DNA of 64,000 nt from Acanthosepion pharaonis (GCA_903632075.3 CAHIKZ030002638.1:62001-126000), one strand, 5' to 3'; shown: positions 32,501 to 42,305, counted from the first letter of the stretch. Notes: generated by a model not told the origin, from the letters alone. Translations and numbers: made by a program.

Positions 32501-32750
32501 AAGGACACATGGCACAGTGGATAAAGGCGTTGGTTAGATTCAGTGACAGGACCCAAAGAGTGTGAGTTCAATACCCGGTTAAGTCAGTGGAAATTAACAG
32601 GAGATAACTGATAACTGACAACCATCAAAGATGGCACGTGGAATTAGAACAGTCTACGCCAGTGGGGGTTCAACCACCTGAAGAAGGCCGGAGAGTACAA
32701 CGGCCGAAACGTTGTGATAAATATGGGAATAAAGATGAGAATAATGTAAA
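32501..32750 (+). mobile_element. tRNA-derived SINE (SINE-1), full head and tail
   Basis: AAGGACACATGGCACAGTGG with ATAAAGGCGTTGG is the A-box part and GTGAGTTCAATACCCGG the B-box part, 34-40 nt apart. The body has GTGGAATTAGAACAGTCTAC, then CACCTGAAGAAGGCCGGAG, CGGCCGAAACGTTGTGATAA and a terminal AATAAAGATGAGAATAATGT. It sits directly behind the Penelope-like 3' end. The tail is the source sequence of the 107 and 119 bp arrays. Confidence 0.85.
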
Positions 32751-32914
32751 AATTAATATATATATATATGGAATGTGAAAACCAGTCTGATGTTGAAATT
32801 TTTATTTTCATGTGACCTGTTAATTAATATGAACATTTTCAAACATAAATGTTTCCAAGTCATTATGGAAAATTCATTTCTATGGCTAAACTGTATTGAA
32901 TCCATTGACTAGCT
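32751..32914. other. Intergenic, no gene seen
   Basis: Short AT-rich stretch. Confidence 0.4.
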
Positions 32915-33480
32915 TGAATCCGTCGCTAAATCAGCTGCTAAGAAAGTCGGTTCACTGTGTCGAGCAAGACAATCTTTCTTCTTGGAATTTATCCTACATA
33001 TCTATAAGTCTACCATTCGTCCATGCTTAGAATATTGCTGCCACATATGGTCCGGTGCCCTTACTATTTAACTTTAGCTCCTTGATAAGATCCAAAGAAG
33101 ATTCAGCAATATTATTGATCCTGATCTCGCGGTTCGGCTTTAGTAACTTGCTCATCGCCGTAAGGTTGCTTCTCTGTGCATTTTCTATAAATAATTTCCT
33201 GGTAATTTTTTGAATAAGCTCTTCGCTATGCTATGAATTTAAGTGTAGTGCTAGACTGTCAGCGAGGTCTCATCATTTTACAGTTGAGCAGGCTAGATGT
33301 AACCGTAAGTTCTATGCTAACAGTTTCTTCTCTCGCACTTCTCGCTTGTGGAACTCTCTCTCTCTCGGCTCTACATCTAAAGTTTAAATGCAATGTCAAT
33401 CACAGATCTCCTGATTATTCTTCATTTGCTCTTGTTCCTTAGTAATGTTTCTGCTTTCTAATTCTTCCACATCCATCAAC
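32915..33480 (+). pseudogene. Jockey/CR1-type LINE reverse transcriptase C-terminal remnant
   Basis: Frames follow SAAKKVGSLCRARQSF, then IYKSTIRPCLEYCCHIWSG, a decayed L..LDKIQR, and finally FSRTSRLWNSLS. It is the single-copy counterpart of the segment amplified at 30.1 and 43.3 kb: here only one IYKSTIRPCLEYCCHIWSG is present. Frameshifted and truncated at both ends. Confidence 0.8.
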
Positions 33481-33525
33481 CTCTTTTGTCTTAGTAACTT
33501 TACTGACTTGTTTAGCCTGAATTCG

Positions 33526-33529
<4 letters not shown>

Positions 33530-33583
<54 letters not shown>
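33530..33583. repeat. (TA)n microsatellite
   Basis: About 27 TA units behind the LINE remnant. Confidence 0.95.
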
Positions 33584-33588
<5 letters not shown>

Positions 33589-33604
33589 TATTTAGTAAAA
33601 AAAT

Positions 33605-33830
33605 AAATATCGACTGTAGTCGTGATCATCGAGTCAATGCGAACGATCCTTTCCTTAGCTGCATAGCATGTGCCTCGCCAGTACGTTTTCTTTCTGCTAG
33701 ACTGGTTGCCACCCAAGGCTATATAACCCAGCCTGTCCTACTGTTTACCCATAGCTGGGGGAAGAAGAGTTGATTCATACCTTCCACAAGGGTATTAGCA
33801 CTTAGCAGTAAAAGGCGTTTATTATTTTAT
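33605..33830 (-). mobile_element. Dispersed repeat family A, minus strand
   Basis: GACTGGTTGCCACCCAAGGC, TATATAACCCAGCCTGTCCT, TACCCATAGCTGG and CACAAGGGTATTAG are reverse-complement landmarks of family A. It extends to the left beyond the GGCAAC motif. Confidence 0.75.
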
Positions 33831-33849
33831 TAGCCCTTAAAGGAAAATG

Positions 33850-34144
33850 AAAAAAAAAAACTTCTCTTTCACTCTCTATCTCTTTCTTTCTCTTTCTTTC
33901 TTCCTCTTTCTCTCTTTCTTTCTCTCTATCGCTTTCTCTCTTTCTTCCACTCTCTCTTTCTTTTTCTTTCTCTCGCTTTCTTTCTCTCCCTCTCTTTCTT
34001 TCTCTCCCTTTCTTTCTCTCACCCTATCTCTTTCTCTGTCTTTCATTTTCACTCTCTCTTTTTCTATCTCTTTCTTTGTCTCCATCTCTTTCTCTCTCTT
34101 TATTTTTCTCTCTTTCTCTCTCTCCATCTCTTTCTCTCTCTTTA

Positions 34145-34180
<36 letters not shown>

Positions 34181-34260
34181 ATTCTTTTTATTTCTCTCTC
34201 TTTCTGTCAGTTTATTGTTTCCTTTCATTGTCACCACAGTCTTTTTTTCTCATCCACATG
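33850..34260. repeat. Pyrimidine (CTTT)n tract
   Basis: Degenerate CTTT and CTCT repeats. The frame of 193 residues is a composition artefact. Confidence 0.92.
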
Positions 34261-34287
34261 TTATCTCTCCATTTTGTTTTCTCTCTT

Positions 34288-34362
34288 ACACACACACACA
34301 CACACACGCCCGCACACACAGACACACACACGCGCGTGCCCGCACACACAGACACACACACA
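34288..34362. repeat. (CA)n microsatellite with CG interruptions
   Basis: CA repeat with CGCGCG and CAGACA inserts. Confidence 0.95.
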
Positions 34363-34500
34363 GTTGTATTTAACCCTAACCGTAAACCACTCAACCAATT
34401 ATATTTCATCTTCTATATTTTATTCTAATCCTAACTAATATCCTTTGCTCAAAAGAAACCGTTTTCCTATTTCGCTGTCTTAAGGATTTGATTTCAACGC
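34363..34500. other. Intergenic, no gene seen
   Basis: Mixed sequence between two repeats; nothing recognised. Confidence 0.4.
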
Positions 34501-35215
34501 AATTGGATCAGACACATTCTCCGAGTCTCTCCCTCCCTCTCTTTCTCTTCTCTTTGTTTCCTTTCTTCCTTTCCACCTCCTCTTCTCCAATTTTCCCTTT
34601 TCTACTCTTTTCTTCTCTTTCTTCTCTTTCTTTCTTTCTTTCTTTTTCCCTTTCTCGTTTTCATTTTTATTTCTTCTTTCCCATTTTTCTTTTCCTTTCT
34701 TTCTTTTTTCTTCCCTTTTTTCGTTTTTCGTTCTTATTTCTTCCTTCCATCTGTCTTTTTTTTATTTATTCCAAAATTTCGTCGTCCTTTTTTTTCAATT
34801 TTTTCTTCTTCATATCTATCTTTTTCGTTCTTTCTTTTATTCTATCTTACTTTCTTTTTACTTCTTTCACTTTTTTGCTTTCATTTTTACTTTTTCCTTA
34901 CTATCTTTCTTTTTTTGTCTTTTTTTTTTTTTTTCCTATATCTCTTTCCCCCTTTTTCGCTGTTTAATATTTCTTGGTATCCTATCCCTTTCGTTTTTTC
35001 ATTCTTTCTTTCTTTCTTTCTTTCTTTTTAGCTCCTTTTGTTTAGTCTTTTAAAATTTTTCCCTTTTCTTTCTTTTTTTTTCTTTCTTTCCAGGACTTCT
35101 TATACTTCCTTTTTTTTTTTTTTTTACAATTCTACTTTCTTTCTTTCTTTCTTTCTTTCTTTCTGCCTTGCTTGCTAGCTTTCTTTCTTTTTTTCTTTCT
35201 TTTTCATTTTTCTTG
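34500..35215. repeat. Second large pyrimidine tract
   Basis: About 700 bp of T and C in degenerate (TTTC)n, similar to the tract at 18.6-21.9 kb. Confidence 0.9.
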
Positions 35216-35293
35216 CCTGACACATGCCCACTGTCCCTGGGGCATATGTAAACAAACCGTCTGCCAGAACCTATCTTTGCCACACCTCCATTG

Positions 35294-35460
35294 AATAGAC
35301 ACGGACGATTCCCCCACGGGAGAAGATGTCGACGTTTTGCAGAAAGCCATAGACATTGATGGCTTTTGCGATTACATGTTATTGGACAACGCTATCGACT
35401 GGCGTCCAGTGACAAATAAAACAGCAAAGCATCCGGAATGGTGGAGAGGTTTTGGGTGGG
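35294..35460 (+). other. Unassigned open segment, possible exon remnant
   Basis: Between a stop codon at 35292 and a G-rich repeat, one frame reads TDDSPTGEDVDVLQKAIDID, GFCDYMLLDNAIDWRPVTNK and TAKHPEWWRGFG. The composition is protein-like (mixed charge, two Trp pairs), unlike the surrounding low-complexity frames. TTTTGCAG at 35335-35342 could be a splice acceptor, and AGAGGTTTTG after WWR a weak donor. I do not recognise a family. It might be an exon, a transposon piece or chance. Confidence 0.25.
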
Positions 35461-35462
35461 GC

Positions 35463-35520
35463 TGTGGTGGTGGTGGTGGAGGGGGGTGGGGTAGTGGCAC
35501 AACTTTGGCCGGGGTGGGTG
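35463..35520. repeat. G-rich (GGTGGT)n stretch
   Basis: Several GGTGGT and GGGG runs on the plus strand; capable of G-quadruplex folding by composition. No gene. Confidence 0.7.
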
Positions 35521-35663
35521 TCAGTTGATTGAGGCTGAAAGGCTCAGGCTGGGAGGAGAGAGGAATCGCCTGCTTCAGACGTACCAGCTTGGCATGGCCA
35601 ACCCAACGCCAAATAAATTTAACGCTAATAAACAATCTCAACACAGAGAAGGAAACGAATAAT

Positions 35664-35689
35664 AGCAACAACAACAACAACAACAAAAG

Positions 35690-35721
<32 letters not shown>

Positions 35722-35750
35722 CAACAACAACGACGACGACGACAGTCAAA
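35664..35750. repeat. (CAA)n/(TAA)n/(CGA)n trinucleotide cluster
   Basis: Four consecutive trinucleotide blocks: CAA, TAA, CAA and CGA. The poly-Asn and poly-Ile frames are artefacts. Confidence 0.95.
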
Positions 35751-35879
35751 AGAAACAGATAAGACTGGTTAAACAATATTACAATCTCAACAATGACAAT
35801 ATGATCCCGGCCTTTCCTGCTCATCAATTATATTACATATCTTAATCGTATTATTTATGTAACTAATACAAGTACCAAC

Positions 35880-36860
35880 ACTGATTCGCTAAAAATAAGC
35901 ATGCCAAGATGAAAAAAATGTCCCAAATATAACAAAAGCGAAGTTTTATCGTCAAAAATCTCCATGTTATCATTAAGAGGAAAGACCAAAGGATTTTTTG
36001 ATCATTAAATTATATTTTTGAGCCGTTTTAGAACGTTCAAAATTTAGATTAAAATCTTGTTTTTCTTGCTTCAGCGTCGGAACCGAAGTTTAGTATTGGA
36101 AATTTTAGCGTCTTTTTTTTTTACTGTGAAAAACATATTGATTTGGAAATTCGTGCAAAAACCAAATAATTGTCGGATTTTAATTAAACTTTTAGGACTC
36201 ATCCACAAATGAAAGAAATTATTTTTTTAAATGTTTCTCTTTATTGAAAATCTTAGTAATAACACTAATTATTTACTAATTAAGAAATAACAATATTTTA
36301 GATCCGTTTCCCCCCACCCTCCACATACACATACTTATTTAATTTTATGAAATTTCGAAAAATTAATTATTGTACTGTAGGATGTTTATATTAGTTACAC
36401 GCAGACTTACTTGAATTTTTTTTTTTTTTTTTTTTTAAAACAGGACATCCTGTTACCAAAAATCTGCTCTAAATCTTAAAAAATGCAATAAAACTAAGAC
36501 ATTTAATTAGAAAAGCTTTTCATTACTCTTACAAATAAGATATATTATAGACACTATTGTCTTAAGAAGATATTTCGATGTATATTGAATTTTTACAAGA
36601 ATTGTTTTCATTTTTTTTTTTTTAATTTTATTTATAATAATTTATAAATTTATAAATTCTGTAATAATTTGTACCGGTTACAAAATCTTGTTATTGAGTA
36701 AAAAGTAAAAACTCTATTTACTAATCATAAATGGAAAAGCTTACTACAATGAAACTACTCCCTAATATTTTATAAAGGATTTTGAATTAAATTATATTTT
36801 TGATCCTTTTTCAACTGTTCAAAATTTTGGTTTAAATTTTTCTTGCTTTTAATGGGTGAC
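35880..36860 (+). repeat. Segmental duplication, copy 1
   Basis: This block matches 38345-38875 plus 39480-39765 in order. Landmarks: CCAAGATGAAAAAAATGTCC, CATGTTATCATTAAGAGG, GGAAATTTTAGCGTC, CAAATAATTGTCGG, AAAACAGGA, AATAAGATATATTATAGACA and TACTAATCATAAAT. It is AT-rich with no gene. It is separated from copy 2 by the 159 bp satellite. Confidence 0.8.
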
Positions 36861-36884
36861 ATTAAATTAGTGAAATTTGATATT

Positions 36885-38145
36885 AAATTACCAGGCAAGG
36901 GCTGACATGCCATAAAATCAACTACCCGAACCAAACTTGGGTGCTACTGAGTAGTGAATTTGATCCTCACCGGGTGCCCCATACAAAATTTGACATTAAA
37001 TACCCCTTCAAGGGCTGATATATCATAAAACCAACCAGGCTAATCGAAACTGGGTGCCTCGGGATAGGGTAATGATGAGCGAGATAATTTTATTGGTCTT
37101 TACAACAGTGTAGTAAGTTTGATCCTCACTGGGTGGCCCATACAAAATTTAACATTATCTACCACTTCAAGGGCTGATATGTCATAAAATCAACCACCCT
37201 AATGGAACCTGGGTGCCTCGGGATGTGTTAATGGTAGGCGAGATAATTTTATTGGTCTTTGCTACAGTGTAATGAGTTTGATCCTCAATGGATGCCCCAT
37301 ATAAAATTTGACATTAAATATCGCTTCAAGTGCTGACATGTCATAAAATCAACCAATCTAATCGAACCTGTGTGCCTCGGGATGGGATAATGATAGATCA
37401 GATAATTTTATTGGTCTTTGCAGCAGAGTAGTGCATTTGATCCTCACTGGGTGTCCCATACAAAATTTGACATAAAATAACCCTTCAAGGGTTGACATGT
37501 CATAAAATCAACCTCCCGTACTGAACCTGTGTGCCACAGGATGGGTTAATGGTAGACGAGATAATTTTATTGGTCTTTACTACAGTGTAGTGAGTTTGAT
37601 CCTCACTGGGTGGCCCATACAAAATTTGACATTAAATACCACTTCAAGGGTTGACATGTCATAAAATCAACCAATCTAATCGAACCTGGGTGCTCGCGAT
37701 AGGGTAATGATAAGCTAGATAATTTTATTTTTCTTTACTACAGAGTAGTGAGTTTGATCCTCACTGGGTGCCACATACAAAATTTGACATTAAATACCCT
37801 TTCAAGGGCTGATATGTCATAAAATCATCCACCCTAACCGAACCTGGATGCCTCCTGATGGTTTAATGGTAAGAGAGACAATTTTATTGGCCTTTACCAC
37901 AGTGTAGTGAGTTTGATCCTCACTAAGTGCCTCATACAAAATTTGACATGAAATAACCCTTCAATTGTTGACATGTCATAAAATCAACCACCCGTACTGA
38001 ACCTGTGTGCCACGGGATGGGTTAATGATTGGCGAGATAATTTTATTGGTCTTTACTACAGTGTAGTGGGTTTGATCATCACTGGGTGCCCCATACAAAA
38101 TTTGACATTAAATACCCCTTCAAGGGCTGACATGTGTCAAAATCA
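36885..38145 (+). repeat. 159 bp tandem satellite, about eight units
   Basis: TGATCCTCAC recurs at 36961, 37120, 37279, 37438 and onward with a 159 bp period. Each unit contains ACAAAATTTGACATTAAATA, CTTCAAGGGCTGACATGTCA, TAAAATCAACCA, CTGAACCTG.GTGCC and GAGATAATTTTATTGGTCTT. A GTGAGTTTGATCCTCAC hairpin resembles a tRNA T-arm and B-box (GTTTGATCC against GGTTCGANNCC). Units differ by scattered substitutions and small indels. Confidence 0.93.
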
Positions 38146-38344
38146 CCAATCACGCCAAAAATAAAATATGAAGATCTGAAATTCAAAGTTAAAAAATTCG
38201 AACAATTTAAGACAGTGTGATGTACTTTTCGTTTAAAATATTCTATTTTACCGTATATACTTGTGTATAATTCGACTTAAGTCTAATACGAGCCCGTCTT
38301 TCTGAAGTTAAAATCAGGGAATAAATTATATCCTTGAGGATAGG
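38146..38344. other. Intergenic, no gene seen
   Basis: Short AT-rich link between satellite and the second duplication copy. Confidence 0.45.
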
Positions 38345-38878
38345 TATTTCCGTATATTCGCAAAAAATGAGCATACCAAGATGAAAAAATGTCCCAAATA
38401 TAATAAAAATAATGTTTGATCATCAAAATGTTCATGTTATCATTAAGAGGGAAGACCAAAAGATTTTTCGATTATTAAATTATATTTTTCATCTTTTCTG
38501 GAAACTTCGGAATTTTGTTTAAGTTTTTTTTTCTTTTGCGGTGGGTAGGGGAAAATTAGCATCGGAAATTTTAGCGTCTTTTTTTTTTTGCAGCGAAAAA
38601 CATTGATGTGCAAATTCTTGCAAAAATCAAATAATTGTCGGTTTTTTATGAGAATTTCAAAATTTATTCACAAATGAATTCTTAGAAAATCTTGGTCAAA
38701 ATATATATTCTTTAATATCTGTTACCCACCACTTATTTAATTTCATGAACTTTCGAATGTTTATATTAGTTAAAAGCAGAAATCCTTGGAGAATTTAAAT
38801 CATCAATTTCATTTTGTAAAACAGGACCCTCAGTTACCTAAAATCTGCTTTGAATCATAAAGTAAAAAATTATATTTA

Positions 38879-39295
38879 CTACATTTTTTCAAGTCTCTTG
38901 GCTTTGTTGGCTTTGCTTATTAGCGGCTTAAACCTTCGTGTACAAGATTTGTAGCCTTGTTCTAACAGGCACCGACGGACTGTTGAAGAGGCAAGACTAA
39001 CACCTTGCTCTTCGCTTAGACTGGCTGCAATTTCTTGGCTAGTTATAGTCCTATTCTTCGCAACTTCTACCTTGATTACCCTGCCAGTTCTATCATCAAT
39101 CTTTTTCTTTCGTCCCCTTGTTTCCTTCCTTGGAGCAGGAGTGGCATCATTATGTGCCCTAAGAGACATTTTGATTGCGTGGTTATAGCAATTTCTGCAA
39201 TTTCTCTCGTAGACTTGCCTACTTTTGAGAGGGCAATAATAGATGCCTTAAGTGGTTCTGATGCGTGTTTGTACCCTTTAATCTGGTGAGGGACT
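38879..39295 (-). pseudogene. Tc1-like transposase N-terminal DNA-binding part, minus strand
   Basis: The minus strand starts near KGYKHASEPLKASIIALSKV, GKSTREIAEIA (first helix-turn-helix). After a frameshift it continues ATPAPRKETRGRKKKIDDRT (linker with GRKKK, an AT-hook-like basic motif), TITSQEIAASLSEEQGVSLA and SSTVRRCLLEQGYKS (second helix-turn-helix). It ends in KPLISKANKAKRLEKM. This is the bipartite DNA-binding region of Tc1/mariner transposases that recognises terminal repeats. The catalytic part is not on this strand: the next family segment appears on the plus strand 35 bp away. So the gene is broken by an inversion. Confidence 0.85.
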
Positions 39296-39317
39296 TGAGT
39301 GGCTATTTCAAGCTGTT

Positions 39318-39455
39318 TTTATACTAATAAGCAAAGCCAACAAAGCCAACAGACTTGAATGGGCTCACTATTACAAAAATTTCACCGTAGAAGACCGGAA
39401 GAATGTTCTCTTCTCCGATGAAACGAAAATTGAGCTCAATTCAAAGGATGAGGTG
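39318..39455 (+). pseudogene. Tc1-like transposase start of catalytic domain, plus strand
   Basis: The plus strand reads ISKANKANKANRLEWAHYYK, NFTVEDRKNVLFSDETKIEL and NSKDE. The VLFSDETK.EL motif contains the first catalytic aspartate of the DDE domain. SKANKA..RLE is also the end of the minus-strand fragment, so these residues occur twice in opposite orientation (38884-38925 against 39325-39362). The remaining catalytic domain is missing after position 39455, where AT-rich DNA of the duplication resumes. Confidence 0.8.
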
Positions 39456-39765
39456 AGTCATTTTTATCGAACAGCATTGTATTTATTTCGAAAAAAAATT
39501 ATGAATAAGATATATTATGGACCCTATTGTCTTCAAAAAAAATATTTCGATAATTAATTAATTTTTATAAGAATTGTTTTCATATTTTTTTTTAAATTTT
39601 GATTGTAATAATTCATAAAGTTTTAAATCTTTTACAATTCTCTCTTACTTTGCGGAGATTAAATGATATTGCTGTTAAGTAAAAAGTATATTTACTAATC
39701 ATAAATTCGAAAATCTTAGTACAATTCATCAGCCTCCAATATTTTAAAATATTTTTTTTTAAATT

Positions 39766-39904
39766 TGTGTGTTTGTAAACATGCTACTTTTCTTAAATAC
39801 GGAGATACATGCCATTATCAGAAAGTAAGAGCAATAACTACAGTAAATTTAAAGCCAAACAATCTAAAATTCAGCAAAACAAAACAATTAGATTACGGAG
39901 AATA
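39766..39904. other. Intergenic, no gene seen
   Basis: AT-rich; nothing recognised. Confidence 0.4.
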
Positions 39905-40500
39905 TTTTCTTAATCCGATGGGTTCCCTTCAAGGATTTAAAAAAACGATGGGTCTCCGTAAAGGATTTTAAAAAAATCTTATGGGGGCCATTCAAGGATT
40001 TATAAAATCCGATGGGACCCCTTCAAGGATATAAAAAAATCCGATGGGTCTCCGTAAAGGATTTTGAAAAATCCGATGGGGCTCCTTCAAGGATATAAAA
40101 ATTCGATGGGTCTATGTCAAGGATTTAAAATCTTCGATGGGTCTCCGTAAAGTATTTTAAAAAATCCGATGGGTCTCCGTAAAAGATTTTAAAAAATCCG
40201 ATGAGGCCCCTTCAAGGATATAAAAAATCTGATGAGTCTATGTTAAGGATTTTAAAAATCCGATGGAAATCAAAAAGGATTTAAAAAATCTGATGGGTAT
40301 CTGTCAATGATTTAAGAAATCCAATGGGTCTCCGTAAAAGATTTTAAAAAATCCGATGAGGTCCTTCAAGAATTTAAAAAATCCGATGGATCTCCGTCAA
40401 GGGTTTAAAAAATCCACTGGGTATCCGTCAAGGATTTAAAAAAGCCGATGGGTCTCCGTCAAGAATTTTTAAAATCCGATGAGACCTCTTCAAGGATTCA
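39905..40500. repeat. Minisatellite of about 32 bp, about 19 units
   Basis: Units of the type AAAATCCGATGGGTCTCCGT plus CAAGGATTTAA, 30-34 bp long, lie head to tail. Variants are CCGATGGGACCCCTTCAAGG and CCGATGAGG.CCTTCAA. Two unit types, one with TCTCCGT(A/C)AA and one with CCCCTTCAA, alternate irregularly, suggesting a higher-order origin. No spacers between units. Confidence 0.93.
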
Positions 40501-40790
40501 AAAATGCACTTCAGCAAGAGAATCCAAAATATTCTGAATAGTTTTAAATTAGTTCAAAGGATCCTCACTAAATCTGAAAATAAACAAATCTCCTCTATTC
40601 TTAAAACTTTACCATTTTTTCATCAGGGACCCAAGGCCAGAGGACATTTGGGGACTCCTCTAGTGTTGGGGCCCCTTGGCTGCATCCCATAGTAGCCTTT
40701 ATGTAAATCCAGCACTGCAGAGTAGATATGCGATTCGACAGCTGAGAATAATATGGATAGAACATATGAGCAACGAGAAACATTTAACCT
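40501..40790 (+). other. Mixed sequence with a possible LINE scrap
   Basis: At about 40726-40785 one frame gives RQLRIIWIEHMSNEKHL, similar to the RRMLRI.WTEHVSN(N/E)EVL segment of the LINE at 18.05 kb. The remainder has no recognised feature. Confidence 0.4.
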
Positions 40791-40965
40791 TATATCAGTT
40801 TTTGAAAATCATTTCGTCCAAACAAGACAATAAAGCCACTAAGCCAGAAAGGGTTATTGGGTGTAAAAGAATAGGAAAAATAAAATATTAATATGGAGTA
40901 AGAACAATAAAAGAAGAGAAATCAAGAAGACACTAGATAACGATTGGCATTGGATTTATTTATTA
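40791..40965 (+). mobile_element. Dispersed short repeat, family E
   Basis: AAACAAGACAATAAAGCCAC, GGGTTATTGGGTGTAAAAGA, AACAATAAAAGAAGAGAAAT, CAAGAAGACACTAGATAACG and ATTGGCATTG match 42850-42985 in order. Confidence 0.7.
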
Positions 40966-41214
40966 GATCGTTTATTTTCAAGAATAATTTTATATTTGCA
41001 GATTTATAAATATATGCCAGCCAAGTGTAATTAAATATTTAATATTTATCACATTATAAAAAAATAAAGATGAAAAACATAGTTTGTTTTATTTATAAAC
41101 TTATATAAATGTCTGTGAATAAGAGAACAAATAATTATATAACAAATATAAAATAATAATAATAAATAATTTTAAAATAATTTTTAATAATAATAATAAT
41201 AATAATAAGCTAAC
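40966..41214. other. AT-rich intergenic DNA
   Basis: Contains an (AAT)n patch near 41155-41210. No gene. Confidence 0.5.
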
Positions 41215-41680
41215 TAGAAATTACAGAGCCCAAATGTTGAAAAATTGTGTCCAAAATTCAGATTCTGTGATAAATATCCAAAAACAATTGATCATCTTGT
41301 ATCAGGTTGCGCGATATTGGCACCCACTGAATATAAAACCCGGCATGACAGGGTGGGCCAATATCTGCACTGGAAAATCTGCAACTTCTACGGGAAGGAA
41401 ACTGAAAGAAATTAGTATGAACACTACGCAGACCCGGTTACGGAGATAGGACCTGTTACAATTTTATGGGGCTATACAATACACACAGACACAACAATCA
41501 AAGTTAATCACCCAGACAATTGATTAGAAAACTCAAAGACAACATGTGCCTCCTTATTGACATGGCAGCCCCTGCTGCAATGTGCAATGAATCTTTGATC
41601 TTTAAAAGCTATAAAAATATCCTTTTTGACATCGGAATCAAAAAATGTAAATATGATTATAAAAACAACTAGCAGTTTTT
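41215..41680 (+). pseudogene. R2/NeSL-like LINE C-terminal remnant
   Basis: One frame reads CPKFRFCDKYPKTIDHLVSG with CAILAPTEYKTRHDRVGQYL, HWKICNFYGKETE, a stop, then YEHYADPVTEIGPVTILWGY and TIHTDTTIKVNHPDN; a shifted frame continues with LLIDMAAPAA. The C..C, DHLVSGC zinc knuckle followed by RHD.V..Y.HW..C and a (R/H)PD motif is the C-terminal layout of LINEs with a restriction-like endonuclease. The reverse transcriptase is absent. A premature stop and a frameshift show that it is dead. Clade assignment is by motif memory only. Confidence 0.65.
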
Positions 41681-41684
41681 TTTG

Positions 41685-42305
41685 TTTTGCCTGGGATGTA
41701 AGTTAAGAGATAGATCAAGTATCGACCATCATAAAGACTGAAAAATAAAATTGACAAAGATTATTATTTATTATTTGACAGACAGACACATGTCTTAATA
41801 GTTTTTTTTTTTTTTTACAAATTATCAAACCCAAACTCAAACAAAAAACATTGTTTTCAATCGTTATGAGTCTATCGATTGAATGGAATTTTATTATAAA
41901 CAATTGTCTTGTAAATGGAATTTTTAAAGCATTCTGAATGTAAAAATAAAAAAAAAAAGTATGCAAGACAATAAGAAACACTACCTGCCAAAAAAAGTGA
42001 TCTTTTTTGTTGAAATCGGTTGAAATAAATGAACAACAACTTACACACACAAAACAACCTGGGTTTTTATAATAAGTATAACTCGATAATTATTCCCCTT
42101 TCATGCCTCTTAATCGATTTTTCAAATTGATTTCGTAAAAAAAAATTGTTTTTTCCAATTTTTTGGCGGGGTGGTTCAGAACCACGAACAATGTAATTTT
42201 ACGTAGTTTTGTCTGAAATTTTGTTGAAATCGGTTGAAAAAATGTGGAATTTTCCAATATATAAACGTACACACATAACACACACAACCTGGGTTTTATA
42301 ATTTC
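41685..42305 (+). mobile_element. Dispersed repeat, family D, copy 1
   Basis: GAGATAGATCAAGTATCGAC, CATCATAAAGACTGAAAAAT, ACTACCTGCCAAAAAAAG, AACCTGGG(T)TTTTATAATAAG, TTTTACGTAGT, TTTTGTTGAAATCGGTTGAA and ATATATAAACGTACACACA match 48670-49330 in order. The end AACCTGGGTTTTATAAT occurs twice inside each copy (about 42057 and 42288), so the family itself is a dimer. Non-coding. The extreme left end (ACTAGCAG..CCCGGCGTTGCCCGGG) is missing here. Confidence 0.8.

Larger units (their letters stand above)
38345..39765 (+). repeat. Segmental duplication, copy 2, interrupted by a transposase fragment
   Basis: 38345-38875 follows 35880-36500, and 39480-39765 follows 36515-36800, with the same landmarks in the same order. 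The intervening 600 bp (38876-39479) is Tc1-like transposase sequence absent from copy 1. So the transposon arrived after the duplication, or was deleted from copy 1. Confidence 0.78.

Noticed and set aside
33847..34428. Open frame of 193 residues
   Set aside because: Read through a (CTTT)n tract and a (CA)n microsatellite; no domain.
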